A DNA stretch of 64,000 nt from Streptomyces violaceusniger (GCA_005405945.1 BJHW01000002.1:372001-436000); one strand, 5' to 3'. Counted from the first letter of the stretch, positions 1 to 11,012 are shown. Numbers and translations are program-made. Notes: generated from the sequence alone by a model not told the origin.

Positions 1-170
1 CCGACCGGCCAGGCGTCGCCGCGCCGCCGCAGCCGCGCGACGCCCCAGCCGTAAAGACCGAGCGCCAGCACACAGCCGACCAGGAAGAACGGATCGCCGC
101 CGAACTCCAGCCCGCGCGACAGCGTGAACGGCGGTAGATCCATCATCATGCCGTGCCCGCCGTGATCCAT
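1..170 (-). CDS. cytochrome c oxidase assembly (CtaG-like) protein, N-terminal fragment
   Basis: Only the first 56 codons are present; the rest lies beyond the window's left edge. The reading starts at an ATG ending at 170 with GGGAGGAG just upstream. The peptide begins with a His/Met-rich stretch (MDHGGHGMMMD), continues with the LPPFTLSRGLEF segment and enters a first membrane helix followed by an Arg-rich cytoplasmic loop. That arrangement is known from actinobacterial CtaG/caa3-type cytochrome c oxidase assembly proteins, which help load copper into oxidase subunits. It lies 59 bp downstream of pfkA on the same strand; a short GGTGCG/CGCACC inverted repeat (187-211) sits in the gap. Family assignment from so short a piece is inference. 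Confidence 0.6.
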   Translation of the reverse strand, partial: MDHGGHGMMMDLPPFTLSRGLEFGGDPFFLVGCVLALGLYGWGVARLRRRGDAWPV

Positions 171-229
171 CAGCAGTTCTCCTCCCGGTGCGCACGAAAT
201 GTGCTCGCACCAGCCTAGAACCGCTCAGA

Positions 230-1255
<1,026 letters not shown>

Positions 1256-1432
1256 GGCACGCATACCTCTGTCTGAGATGGGAGCCAACGGCCGGACCGC
1301 GTCGTCCGGCGGGACCCCGCCACCCTACAAGCGGGCGGGCGGCGGGGGCGCGGCCTGCGGTCTGATGTCCGCCATGCGGTCACTCCGCGCTCGAACGGCG
1401 TCTGAGCTGCGCTCGAGCGAGCGGGGCGCGGC

Positions 1433-2170
1433 TCAGGCGGGCTGGGTCGCCGCGGCGATCCGCTCGTTGCGCAGCGCCTCGTACCACTGGTCGTTGACCG
1501 GCGGCAGCGCGTTCACATCGAGGGCCAGCTTCAGCAGGTGGTCCGCGATGTGCGGGTTGCGGGCCATCACCGGGCCGTGCATGTACGTTCCGAAGACGGT
1601 GTCGCTGTACGCGCCCTCGAAGCCGTCGCCGGTGCCGTTGCCGTTGCCGAACCGGACCCGGGCGAAGGGGCGGGCGGTCGGGCCCAGGTGGGTGACGCCC
1701 TGGTGGTTCTCGAAGCCGGTCAGCGGGGGCAGCGCCAGCCGCTCGTCGATGTCGGCCAGTACGTCCCCGACGCAGCGGGCGCCCTCGCCGCGGGTGCTGA
1801 CCACGTCCAGCAGGCCCAGGCCCTGCTGCCGCTGCCCGAGGTCGTTGATGAACTCATGGCCGAGGATCTGGTACCCGGCGCACACCGAGAAGACGATCGC
1901 CCCGTTGGCGACCGCCCGGCTCAGCCCGCCGTCCCGCATCAGCCGCTCGGCGGCCAGCCGCTGCGGCCGGTCCTCGCCGCCGCCGATCAGATAGATGTCC
2001 CCGGAGGTGGGGATCTGCTGGTCGGAGCGGACGTCCAGGCGGGAGACCTCCAGCCCGCGCTGCCGCGCCCGGCGCTCCACCACCAGGACGTTGCCCTGGT
2101 CGCCGTACGTGCTCAGCAGGTCGGGGTAGACCCACACCAGACGCAGGCCGTTCTGGCTCGTGCTACGCAT
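1433..2170 (-). CDS. gatD: lipid II isoglutaminyl synthase, glutaminase subunit GatD
   Basis: 245 residues, class I glutamine amidotransferase fold of the CobQ type. GatD releases ammonia from glutamine for MurT, which amidates the alpha-carboxyl of D-Glu in lipid II stem peptides. The nucleophile elbow FSVCAGYQ places the catalytic Cys at 97; a conserved His lies in GTYMHGP near residue 192; the N-terminal VYPDLLSTYGDQGN block is typical of the subfamily. The ATG is preceded by GAGAGG. It starts 22 bp after the stop of murT, the usual murT-gatD order, so the two are almost certainly one operon. Confidence 0.93.
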   Translation of the reverse strand: MRSTSQNGLRLVWVYPDLLSTYGDQGNVLVVERRARQRGLEVSRLDVRSDQQIPTSGDIYLIGGGEDRPQRLAAERLMRDGGLSRAVANGAIVFSVCAGYQILGHEFINDLGQRQQGLGLLDVVSTRGEGARCVGDVLADIDERLALPPLTGFENHQGVTHLGPTARPFARVRFGNGNGTGDGFEGAYSDTVFGTYMHGPVMARNPHIADHLLKLALDVNALPPVNDQWYEALRNERIAAATQPA

Positions 2171-2192
2171 CTTCGTGCCTCTCGTACGGGGG

Positions 2193-3431
2193 TCAGTTGC
2201 CGACCCGGCGGCGCAGGTCCTGGAACGCGGTGTAGTTGGCGATCACCTCGATGCGGCCGGGCGGGGAGATCCGCACCGCCTCGTCCACGTCCGCGCAGAC
2301 CCGGAAGTCCAGCCCGGCGACCTCCAGGCGCACCGCGAGGTCCAGCTTGCGGTCGCCGATCAGGCAGATCGGGTGCCCGGCGAGCCGGGTGTAGTCCACG
2401 TCCCACAGCCAGGAGGTGTCGGTGCCGTCGGCGCCGCGCGCGTTCACCGAGAGGATCACCGGGGTGGGCGGCGGGTCGATCAGCGAGAAGGTCTCCAGCC
2501 AGCCGGCCGGGTTCTTCGCCAGCAGCAGCCGCAGCTGGCGCTCCTGGAAGGTGACCACGTCATACCGCCCGGCCACGGCCTGGACCTGGTACATCCGCTC
2601 CAGTGCGACCTGCGGGGGCACCCCGAAGGTGGCGGCGACGGCGGCCGAGGTGGCCGCGTTGGCCTTGTTGGCACGGCCGGGGAGCTGGAGCTGGATGGGC
2701 CAGGCGGCGCCGTGCGGGTCGAGGACGTAGTCGCCGTTCAGCGCCCAGCTGGGGACCGGGCGGCGGAAGCCGCACTCCCCGCAGACCCAGTCGTCGCCCG
2801 GGCGCTGGAGCACACCGCCGCAGGAGGGGCAGGACCAGGCGTCGTCCTTCCACTCCTGCCCGGCCGCGACCCACACCACATTGGGGCTGGAGGAGGCGGC
2901 CCAGACGATCAGCGGGTCGTCGGCGTTGGCGATCACGACCGCCTTGCTGCCGGTCAGGCCCTCGCGCCACTTCTCGGCGAGCATCCGGGTCTCGGCGGCG
3001 CGGTCGAGCTGGTCACGGGAGAGGTTGAGGAGCGCGATGGCCTTGGGCTCGGTGTCGCGCGCCACACCGGCGAGGTACTTCTCGTCGACCTCGATGACGC
3101 CGTAGCGGGCATCGGAGCCGCCCGCCAGGGCCGAGGTGATACCGGCCGGCATATTGGCGCCCAGCGCGTTGGAGACGACCGGGCCGGCCGCCCGCAGCGC
3201 CTCGGCGATGAGCCGGGTGGTCGTGGTCTTGCCATTGGTCGCCGACACCAGGATGACGTCCAGGTGCTGCGCCAGCCTGCCCAGCAGATCGGGGTCGAGC
3301 CGCAGGGCCACCTTGCCGCCGATCACCGATCCACTGCCGCGGCCCGCGGCCCGCGACACCGCGGCCGCGGCCTTGCCCGCCGTCACGGCCAGCTTGGCCC
3401 GCGGTGACAGCGGCTCCGAGTTGCCTGCCAT
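2193..3431 (-). CDS. murT: lipid II isoglutaminyl synthase, Mur-ligase-like subunit MurT
   Basis: 412 residues. MurT activates the D-Glu carboxyl of lipid II with ATP and accepts ammonia from GatD, making D-isoglutamine. Visible: Mur ligase P-loop SATNGKTTTTR (about 58-68), a four-Cys zinc ribbon (CPSCGG ... CGECG, about 205-226) found in MurT but not in MurC-F, and a C-terminal DUF1727 region ending RRRVGN. The ATG at 3431 gives MAGNSEPLSPRAKL; the open frame runs about 96 codons further upstream but without a start signal, and AGGAGGA lies about 12 bases before this ATG. An IS element begins 163 bp upstream and may have altered the promoter. Confidence 0.92.
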   Translation of the reverse strand: MAGNSEPLSPRAKLAVTAGKAAAAVSRAAGRGSGSVIGGKVALRLDPDLLGRLAQHLDVILVSATNGKTTTTRLIAEALRAAGPVVSNALGANMPAGITSALAGGSDARYGVIEVDEKYLAGVARDTEPKAIALLNLSRDQLDRAAETRMLAEKWREGLTGSKAVVIANADDPLIVWAASSSPNVVWVAAGQEWKDDAWSCPSCGGVLQRPGDDWVCGECGFRRPVPSWALNGDYVLDPHGAAWPIQLQLPGRANKANAATSAAVAATFGVPPQVALERMYQVQAVAGRYDVVTFQERQLRLLLAKNPAGWLETFSLIDPPPTPVILSVNARGADGTDTSWLWDVDYTRLAGHPICLIGDRKLDLAVRLEVAGLDFRVCADVDEAVRISPPGRIEVIANYTAFQDLRRRVGN

Positions 3432-3593
3432 CGTCTTCTCGATCCTCCTCGCATACCGGCGCCGCTCCTGCCCCCGAGGCGCCGGTGGTATGCCCCCTCC
3501 GCGCCGCATCGCCAGCCGGGAGGCCACGGTCGGAGAGCAGCCTATCGAGATCCGGCGGCTGTCCCGAATTCCGACCGTCCGCGCGGGGCCCAC

Positions 3594-5195
3594 CTCAGCT
3601 TGTTCTTTTTCTTCCGGCCTCGAATGGCGTGTCGAACTGAGTCGCTCAGCTGGGGGTTCGCCGGACGTGGGAGCGGCCTTCGTCTGATCATGTGCTCCGA
3701 CCACGGTGCACGTGACCACGACGAAGGCCGTGAGGGTGAGTCTGCTGCCTGATGTTGTCCGGAGGGAAGCTTTCGCGGAAGCGTCACGCTTCCGGGGTGA
3801 GTTCTACGAGTGTCTGACCACGCGGCGCGACGAGTTGTTCGAGCTGGTGGACGCGGTGCTGTGTGCGGACGGTGCGGTGAAGTCCCCCGTGGACTTGACG
3901 CTGGTGCCCGAGCATCGTCGTGGGCATGGAGCGATGTACGGCGGCTTGAACCACGGCCGGATCGACGTTGGCCGGCTACGGACGGTGCTGGCCGGCCTGC
4001 CGCTGCCGCGTTTCGACGGCGGGCGTCTGGTCCTGGCGGTTGATGTGTCGCCGTGGCTTCGGTCGGACGCGCCGTGTTCGGCGGAGCGCCTGTTCTGCCA
4101 CGTCTACGGCCGCGCCAAGACGGCATCGCAGTTCATTCCGGGCTGGCCCTACTCCTTCGTGGCCCTGCTGGAGCCGGGCGCCACGTCCTGGACCGCGATC
4201 CTGGACGCGGTCCGGCTGGGCCCGGCGGACGACGCGACCGCGATCACCGCCGCCCAGCTCCGAGGAGTCGTTGAACGGCTCATCGCCGCAGGCCAGTGGC
4301 AGGCTGGCGATCCGAACATCCTGATCGTGAGCGATGCGGGCTACGACGTCACCCGCCTGGCCTGGGTCCTGCGCGACCTGCCGGTCGAACTGGTCGGCCG
4401 CGTCCGCTCCGACCGCGTCATGCGCCTACCGAAACCACCACGGATGCGCGGCGTCAACGGCCGGCCACCCGAGCACGGCCCGGAATTCCGCTTCACCAAG
4501 CCGGAGACCTGGCCCGAGCCCGCGATCACCACCGTCAACGACACCACCAACTACGGCAAGGCCGAGACCCAGGCGTGGGACCGGGTCCACCCAAGGCTCA
4601 CCCACCGCTCCTCCTGGCTCGACCACGACGGTGAACTGCCCCTGGTCGAGGGGACGTTGATGCGGTTGAAGGTCGAGCATCTGTCGAAGGACCGGGAAGC
4701 AGCGCCGGTGTGGTTATGGTCCTCCAAGACCGATGCCACCCCGGACGACGTAGACCGCTTCTGGCAGGCATTTCTCCGTCGCTTCGATCTGGAGCACACC
4801 TTCCGGTTCGCGAAGCAGACCCTGGGCTGGACCACTTTGAAACTCCGTACTCCCGAGGCGGCGGACCGCTGGACCTGGATCCTGATTGTTGCTCACGCCC
4901 AGCTCCGGCTCGCCCGCCCGCTCGCCGCGGACCTCCGTCGGCCCTGGGAGAAACCCACCGTCCCCGACCGGCTCACCCCGGCCCGGGTCCGCCGAGGGTT
5001 CAGGAACATCCGCGCTCACCTCGCCTGCCCGGCCCGTGTTCCCAAACCGCGAGGAGCCGGCCCCGGACGGCCGCCCGGCGCCAAGAACAAACACCGGGCA
5101 CCCCGCCACGACGTCGGCAAGACCGTCAAACGCCCCGAGACCCTCAAGGCCATCGGCAAGCCCGGAAGATCTTGGTAGATAAAGAACAAGCTGAG
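3594..5195 (+). mobile_element. IS701-like insertion sequence
   Basis: 1602-bp element bounded by inverted repeats. The left end begins CTCAGCTTGTTCTTT (from 3594) and the complement of the right end reads the same 15 bases (to 5195), with agreement resuming after one mismatch. It carries a single transposase whose stop codon (5176-5178) falls at the right repeat. I see no target-site duplication: the left flank ends GCCCAC, while on the right the last three bases overlap the start of a miniature inverted-repeat element. Insertion is between murT and def. Confidence 0.82.
3736..5178 (+). CDS. DDE transposase (IS701-like)
   Basis: About 480 residues from the GTG at 3736 (MSLLPDVVRREAF); an in-frame GTG at 3706 would add ten residues. 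A DDE set is visible: Asp in LAVDVSPWLRSDA, Asp in IVSDAGYDV, and Glu in FDLEHTFRFAKQTLGW, with the family hallmark CHVYGRAKTASQFIPGWPYS. The basic C-terminus (GPGRPPGAKNK) probably binds DNA. No frameshift, so the element may be functional. It contains a TTA leucine codon at 4714-4716, which in Streptomyces would make full translation depend on the bldA tRNA. Confidence 0.88.
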   Translation: MSLLPDVVRREAFAEASRFRGEFYECLTTRRDELFELVDAVLCADGAVKSPVDLTLVPEHRRGHGAMYGGLNHGRIDVGRLRTVLAGLPLPRFDGGRLVLAVDVSPWLRSDAPCSAERLFCHVYGRAKTASQFIPGWPYSFVALLEPGATSWTAILDAVRLGPADDATAITAAQLRGVVERLIAAGQWQAGDPNILIVSDAGYDVTRLAWVLRDLPVELVGRVRSDRVMRLPKPPRMRGVNGRPPEHGPEFRFTKPETWPEPAITTVNDTTNYGKAETQAWDRVHPRLTHRSSWLDHDGELPLVEGTLMRLKVEHLSKDREAAPVWLWSSKTDATPDDVDRFWQAFLRRFDLEHTFRFAKQTLGWTTLKLRTPEAADRWTWILIVAHAQLRLARPLAADLRRPWEKPTVPDRLTPARVRRGFRNIRAHLACPARVPKPRGAGPGRPPGAKNKHRAPRHDVGKTVKRPETLKAIGKPGRSW

Positions 5196-5312
5196 AGCCT
5201 GTGTCATATCCCCGGCCGGGCGTGCGACGCCTGGCACGCTCCCCCAGCTACCGCTGGGAGGTGCCCCCTGACGCCGCACGCTGATCCGGCCGGGGATATG
5301 ACACAGGCTCTC
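5193..5312. mobile_element. miniature inverted-repeat element, copy 1
   Basis: 120-bp element with perfect 27-bp terminal inverted repeats. The left end starts GAGAGCCTGTGTCATATC and continues CCCGGCCGG; the right end is its exact complement. The non-coding core contains CTCCCCCAGCTACCGCTGGG, itself hairpin-forming. A second copy in opposite orientation lies at 13917-14023 and a degenerate relative at 21709-21750. It directly abuts the right end of the IS and lies 24 bp before def. Confidence 0.75.
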
Positions 5313-5336
5313 ACCGGCGCCGTAGGCTTGGCTGCC

Positions 5337-5902
5337 ATGCGACATGGCGTGATCCCGGGCAGCCGCGGAGCGGTGCGTCCCCTGCGGCTCCTCGGCGATC
5401 CGGCGCTGCGCGCGCCGTGCGAGGAGGTCACCGCGTTCGACGCCGAGCTGACGCTGCTGATCGAGGACATGTACGCCACGATGTACGCGGCCCAGGGGTG
5501 GGTCTGGCGGCCAATCAGATCGGCGTGGGGCTGCGGGTCTTCGTCTTCGACTGCCCGGACGACGAGGACCACCGCCATCTGGGGCATGTCGTCAACCCCC
5601 GGCCGGTGGCGGCCGACGGGGTGACGGTGCGCGGGCCGGAGGGCTGTCTGTCGCTGCCGGGCGTCGAGGCGGGCACCCCGCGCCACGACCACGCCGTGAT
5701 CGAGGGCGTGACCATGACCGGGGAGCCGGTACGGATCGAGGGCACGGGCTTCTTCGCGCGCTGCCTCCAGCACGAGTGCGACCATCTGGACGGCGGGCTG
5801 TTCATCGACCGGCTCACCGGGCTGCGGCGACGCAGGGCGCTGCGCGCGATCCGCCGCGCCCCCTGGGCGCCGACCGGCGGCGCCGGGGCTGTGGAGGCGT
5901 AG
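5337..5902 (+). CDS. def: peptide deformylase (one-base lesion near 5498)
   Basis: About 188 residues after repair. It removes the N-formyl group from nascent proteins using a metal ion. The three conserved motifs are present: motif 1 GVGLAANQIG, motif 2 EGCLSLPG with the metal-binding Cys, and motif 3 QHECDHLDG with HExxD-type ligands. Motif 1 is split: the frame from ATG 5337 runs to a GGGG run at 5495-5498, and one extra G there joins it to the frame carrying motifs 2 and 3. The same defect recurs across the window, so I read it as sequencing error. The start is only 24 bp after a miniature element, so its natural promoter may lie in or beyond that element. Confidence 0.85.
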
Positions 5903-6199
5903 GGCCTCCGGGGCGCCCGCCGGACCACGCGGGCTCCCCGTGCCTTCCCGCGGCATCGATGCGGTTCCGCCGCGTGGCCGGGGCTTCCGCCCCTGGCCCG
6001 GGGTCTGGGGCGGAGCCCCAGTCGGGGTCTGGGGCGGAGCCCCCCACGCGGCGGAGCCGCAGATCGTCAGGTGCCGGGAAGGGGCAGCATCGATATGCGG
6101 CTCCGCCGCGTGGCCCGCCGCAGGCGCCACGATCCGCCGCGGACACCCACAACGGGCTACGGTCGGGCTGCGAGCCGTACCCGGGGAGCTGCCGGGGCC
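5903..6199. repeat. gene-free interval with GC-rich hairpin repeats
   Basis: Between the convergent def and TetR genes I see no coding signal. The stretch holds at least three copies of a CGCGGCGGAGCCGCA / TGCGGCTCCGCCGCG unit, some with an adjoining ATCGATATG or GGCATCGATG arm, plus direct repeats of GGTCTGGGGCGGAGCCCC. The same family fills other gaps in the window. It probably forms transcript hairpins that terminate both genes. Confidence 0.6.
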
Positions 6200-6855
6200 T
6201 CAGAAGCCCGGTGCGCCGACCCGGTCGTCCGCCAGCGACAGCCGCCCCACAGCAGATCGGTGAGATGGTGCACCAACTGGCCGCGGGCGCAGGGACGGTC
6301 GCGCAGCCACCAGTCACCGGCCGCGTGCATCATGCCGACGATCCCATGGCCCCAGACCCGGGCCACCTCGTCGCCGCCGGGACCCAGCTCCAGCCGCTCG
6401 GCGATCACCGTGGCCAGTTCCTCGCCGAGCCGGCGCAGCAGCGGGGCGGAGTGGTGGCCCACGTCGAAGCCCTGCTCCGGCTCCGGCTGGCCGTGGTCGG
6501 CCGGGTGCATCAGGAAGCGGTACACCTGGGGCCGCGCCTCGATCGCGGCCAGGTAGGTGTCCAGCGTGGCCTCCACGCGCTGCCTGCGGTCGTCGGCGGG
6601 CGCGTCCAGGGCGGCGCGCAGCGAGGCGAGCAGGGCGTCGGTGTGGCGCTTGGCGAGCGCGCGGTACAGTCCGCCCTTGTCACCGAAGTGGCGGTACAGA
6701 ATGGGCTTGGTGATGCCCGCTTCGGCGGCGATGGCGTTCATGGAGGCCTCTGGGCCGTCGCGCAGCACCACCCGGTCCGCGGCCTCCAGCAGCTCCTTGC
6801 GCCTCTGCTGGGCCGTCTGCCGCTGGTCGTCCCGCTGGCTGGTCCCGGTCCGCAT
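6200..6855 (-). CDS. TetR-family regulator (one-base lesion near 6245)
   Basis: About 218 residues from ATG 6855 (MRTGTSQRDDQ). The N-terminal helix-turn-helix spans roughly 20-65 (IAAEAGITKPILYRHFGDKG). The C-terminal ligand domain is a TetR_C type with VGMMHAAGDWW. The frame loses similarity after LTDLLWGG; one extra G/C at 6242-6248 gives the ending LADDRVGAPGF and a stop at 6200, which I consider native. It is divergent from the acyl-CoA dehydrogenase across a gap with a perfect 20-bp palindrome, so it most likely represses that gene and itself, sensing an acyl-CoA or related ligand (inference). Confidence 0.85.
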
Positions 6856-7000
6856 GCGTTGCCTCCCCGCCCCCGATGTGGTACTCGCGCCGTCGCACCT
6901 CGCGCTTCCCGGCGCGATCGCGCTGCGCGCTGAAGCGCAACGTAACACCCGAGGGGCCGCGGGGCCTGCGTGCCCGGGGAGTTGACATCGCCTACTGGAC

Positions 7001-7020
7001 GGTAACAGACTGCTGTTACC
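7001..7020. promoter_or_regulatory. TetR operator palindrome GGTAACAGnnnnCTGTTACC
   Basis: Perfect 8+4+8 palindrome (GGTAACAG ACTG CTGTTACC) in the TetR/acyl-CoA dehydrogenase divergent promoter, followed by a third half-site GGTAAC at 7024-7029. A TTGACA hexamer at 6982-6987 just upstream is a plausible -35 box for the rightward gene, so a bound dimer would block the promoter. Its use by the adjacent TetR is inference from position. Confidence 0.7.
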
Positions 7021-7046
7021 GCAGGTAACAAGCACGTGGAGGGGTC

Positions 7047-8272
<1,226 letters not shown>

Positions 8273-8305
8273 GCGGATCGGCGAAAGTCGGCTCCGGTTC
8301 CGGAG

Positions 8306-8322
8306 GCGCCCCGAAGGGGCGC
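8306..8322. terminator. hairpin terminator between convergent genes
   Basis: GCGCCCC-GAA-GGGGCGC, a perfect 7-bp stem with a 3-base loop, sits 34 bp after the acyl-CoA dehydrogenase stop and before the end of the convergent prenyltransferase. There is no U tract, as is usual in Streptomyces. The same core recurs at 16465-16481 and 31062-31074, so it is also part of the dispersed intergenic repeat family. Confidence 0.55.
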
Positions 8323-8422
8323 GGGGCTGTGCCGATGTGCGGCTCCGCCGCGGCTGTGTCGATATGCGGCTCCGCCGCGTGGGCGACCGGCCACGACGGC
8401 GCCGCAGGCGATCGACAACAGG

Positions 8423-9231
8423 TCAGACCCCCGCGCCGAAGCGCCGTTTCCGGGAGGCGAACGCGGCCAGCAGCGCGCGGAGCTCCTCGCCGGTGAAGTC
8501 GGGCCACAGGGTGTCCACGAAGAAGAGCTCCGCGTAGGCCGCACGCCAGAGCATGAAGTTGGAGATGCGCTGCTCCCCGGAGGTGCGCACCAGCATGTCG
8601 ATGTCCGGCAGATCGGCGTGCGGCAGGTGGCGGGTGAACAGCGCCTCGTCGATGGCCCCGGGGTCCAGCGCCCCGTCCGCCGAGGCGCGGGCCAGGGAGG
8701 TGGCGGCGCGGGCGATCTCCTCCCGGCCGCCGTGGTTGAAGCAGAAGGCCAGCGTCATGGCGCGGTTGTCGCGGGTGTCGTCCTCCGCGCGGCGCAGCGC
8801 GGCCAGCGTGGCCCGGGGGAGCCGGGCCTCCGAACCCAGCCAGCGCAGCCGCACCCCCCGCTCGCCGTAGCCCCGGAAGACGTCCGCCAGCTGGGCGGTG
8901 AGCCGCATCAGGGCGGCCACCTCGCCGCGCGGCCGGTTCCAGTTCTCGGTGGAGAAGAAGAACAGCGACAGGTGTTCGATGCCCTCCTCCAGGGCCGTGT
9001 CCACCACCCGCGGCAGCGCGAGGACCCCCGCCTGATGGCCGCGGGTGCGGGAGAGGCCGCGCAGAGCGGCCCAGCGGCCGTTGCCGTCCATGATGATGGC
9101 CAGGTGCCGCGGCCGCCCCGGCGCCTCGTCCTGGGGCCGCGGCGCTGCCGTACGACGGCGGGGGCACCGGCGACCGACGCCCGCAGCAGCCGTTTGACGG
9201 AGGGCACTCTCCAGGCCCCGACCTCGAACAC
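8423..9231 (-). CDS. cis-prenyltransferase (UppS family; one-base lesion near 9136)
   Basis: About 269 residues after repair. The family condenses isopentenyl diphosphate in cis onto an allylic diphosphate; product length cannot be read from sequence. Motifs: HLAIIMDGNGRWA with catalytic Asp, FFFSTENWNRP, and RTSGEQRISNFMLW near the C-terminus. The GTG at 9231 (VFEVGAWRVPSVKRLL) has GGAGGG at good spacing; the N-terminal 35 codons join the main frame if one C/G is added to the run 9133-9136. Streptomyces usually has more than one such gene, so I do not call it the essential uppS. Confidence 0.82.
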
Positions 9232-9338
9232 CCGCGCGTCCCTCCGCCTCGCTTCCCGGCGCCGTGTCTGACGACGCGACGGGGGCGGGGGTTACCTCCC
9301 CGGTGGCCGAACCATTCGTTTGGTCGTCATCACCGCCG

Positions 9339-10148
9339 TCACGGCTTGCGCGCCACCCCCCCGTGGACATCGGTGGTCTCGATGTCCGTCTCGGAGGGGC
9401 CGGGCGCCACAGCGGACACGACACGATACCGGGCTCGATCAGCTCCAGGCCCTCGTAGAAGCGGCTGATCTGCTCGACGCTGCGCAGCACGTACGGCACG
9501 GCGCCGGTGTCGTCGTAGCCCTGCTGGGCCTGCTTGAGCGCCTGGTCGGTGTCGGTGCTGTCGTAGTGCACGAAGTAGCTGCCGGACGGTAAGGCGGCCT
9601 GGAGCCGCCGCACGATCGACACCGCCTCGTCGTAGTCCTGGATGTGGCCGAGGATGCCCATCAGCATCAGGGCGATGGGCCGGTCGAAGTCGAGCGTCTT
9701 CGACGCGGCCTCCAGGATCCGCTCGGGCTCGTGCAGATCGGCGTCGATGTAGTCGGTCACCCCTCGCGGGTGCTGGTGAGCAGCGCCTGGGCGTGCCGGA
9801 GCACCAGGGGGTCGTTGTCCACGTAGACGATGCGGGCCTCGGGCGCCACCCGCTGGGCCACCTGGTGGGTGTTGTCGTAGGTGGGCAGCCCGGTGCCGAT
9901 GTCCAGGAACTGCCGGATCCCGCACTCGCCCGCCACATGGGTGACGGTGCGGATGAGGTACGCGCGCGAGGCGCGGGCCATGGTCTCGATGTTCGGGGCG
10001 ACCTCCCGGTACTCGTCACCGGCGATCCGGTCGACCTCGTAGTTGTCCTTGCCTCCCATCCAGTAGTTCCAGATCCGCGCCGAATGCGGCACCGTGGTGT
10101 CGATCTTGGTCGGGGCCTGCTGGTGGGGGTGGACGAGCCGTCTGTCAT
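9339..10148 (-). CDS. DUF574 SAM-dependent methyltransferase (three one-base lesions)
   Basis: About 270 residues after repair. The family (PF04672) is abundant in actinomycetes with mostly unknown substrates. Visible: N-terminal TTVPHSARIWNYWMGGKDNY signature, SAM loop FLDIGTGLPT, acidic VYVDNDP strand end, and C-terminal ISRFYEGLELIEPG. Three single-base losses interrupt it, in the G run 10125-10129, the C run 9760-9763 and near 9399-9401; adding one base at each gives one continuous family-length frame. ATG 10148 has a GGAGA site and overlaps the stop of the upstream kinase as ATGA, implying translational coupling. Confidence 0.85.
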   Translation of the reverse strand: MTDGSSTPTSRPRPRSTPRCRIRRGSGTTGWEARTTTRSTGSPVTSTGRSPRTSRPWPAPRARTSSAPSPMWRASAGSGSSWTSAPGCPPTTTPTRWPSGWRPRPASSTWTTTPWCSGTPRRCSPAPARGDRLHRRRSARARADPGGRVEDARLRPAHRPDADGHPRPHPGLRRGGVDRAAAPGRLTVRQLLRALRQHRHRPGAQAGPAGLRRHRRRAVRAAQRRADQPLLRGPGADRARYRVVSAVAPGPSETDIETTDVHGGVARKP

Positions 10149-10816
10149 AGCGCCAGTCTCCTGCCGTGCGGATGCGATGCGTGGGGCACCAACTTAGGGC
10201 CGGTGCCGGTGAGTTCAGCTCTGCTCGGCGAACGGCACGGGGAGCGGATGCGCGGGAAGGGCCGGGCGAACGAGGCCACCGGGGGCTCCGGAGCCGCCTC
10301 GCCGTGGTCCGGATCCGGGTCCGGACCGCCGCCGGAGACCGGCCGCTCCTCGACGGTGAGGACCGGGGCGTGCTCGGCGAGGGTGGAAAAGGCGTGGTCA
10401 TAGCCGGTGACCGCGGCGTCGATCTCCGCGAGGGCCGCCGCCGAGGCGCCGCGCGCGGCCAGCCGGTCCTCCAGTACATGCACCGGGGCCGTCACATGGA
10501 CGAAGGCGCCGTGGCGCTCGGCCACCGCCTCGGCGAAGTCGAACGCCTGAATCCACGTCACCCGGGAGTGGCCGCGGCGCAGCGGCCCGTAGACGAGCTC
10601 GCCGACCAGCCCGGCGTCGACCGCGAGGGCGCCGTCCTGCTGGAGGAGTTCGCGGTACGGCCGGACCGGGTCGACATGGGGGAGGTCGCGGGAGGCGCGG
10701 GTGACGGTGTAGCCGTGCCGGCGGGCGAGGCCGGCCAGCAGCGCGTCCCTGCCGACTCCGTCGCAGCCCTCGACGATCAGGGTGCGGTGCTGAGTCACCG
10801 CGTGGTCGAGGTTCAT
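10145..10816 (-). CDS. P-loop nucleotide kinase-like protein (thymidylate-kinase-like)
   Basis: 223 residues from ATG 10816 (MNLDHAVTQHRTLIVEG). The P-loop reads EGCDGVGRDAL, close to the GxDGxGKS loop of thymidylate kinases but with Arg-Asp instead of Lys-Ser/Thr, which may weaken ATP binding. Further on, VTAPVHVLEDRLAARG resembles the LID/Arg region of such kinases. The last 60 residues are Pro/Arg/Ser-rich and poorly family-like, so another undetected one-base loss is possible there. It ends in an ATGA overlap with the methyltransferase. Role unknown; nucleoside or small-molecule phosphorylation is a guess. Confidence 0.55.
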   Translation of the reverse strand: MNLDHAVTQHRTLIVEGCDGVGRDALLAGLARRHGYTVTRASRDLPHVDPVRPYRELLQQDGALAVDAGLVGELVYGPLRRGHSRVTWIQAFDFAEAVAERHGAFVHVTAPVHVLEDRLAARGASAAALAEIDAAVTGYDHAFSTLAEHAPVLTVEERPVSGGGPDPDPDHGEAAPEPPVASFARPFPRIRSPCRSPSRAELTGTGPKLVPHASHPHGRRLAL

Positions 10817-11012
10817 GACGGCATCCTGTCGGTCCCATGGGCTCTGCACATCTGCAAGGGGGACGACACCGCCGCCCGCCACGGCGTCTTCAGTGTGCGT
10901 GGCGGGACGGCGGGGACGGGAGTGCGCTGCGGGGTTGTGCGGTTGTGCGGGCGTAGTGGTTTTCGGGGAGTTTCGGGGAACCGGCCGTGGGCGCTCCCTT
11001 TGGCGACAGACC

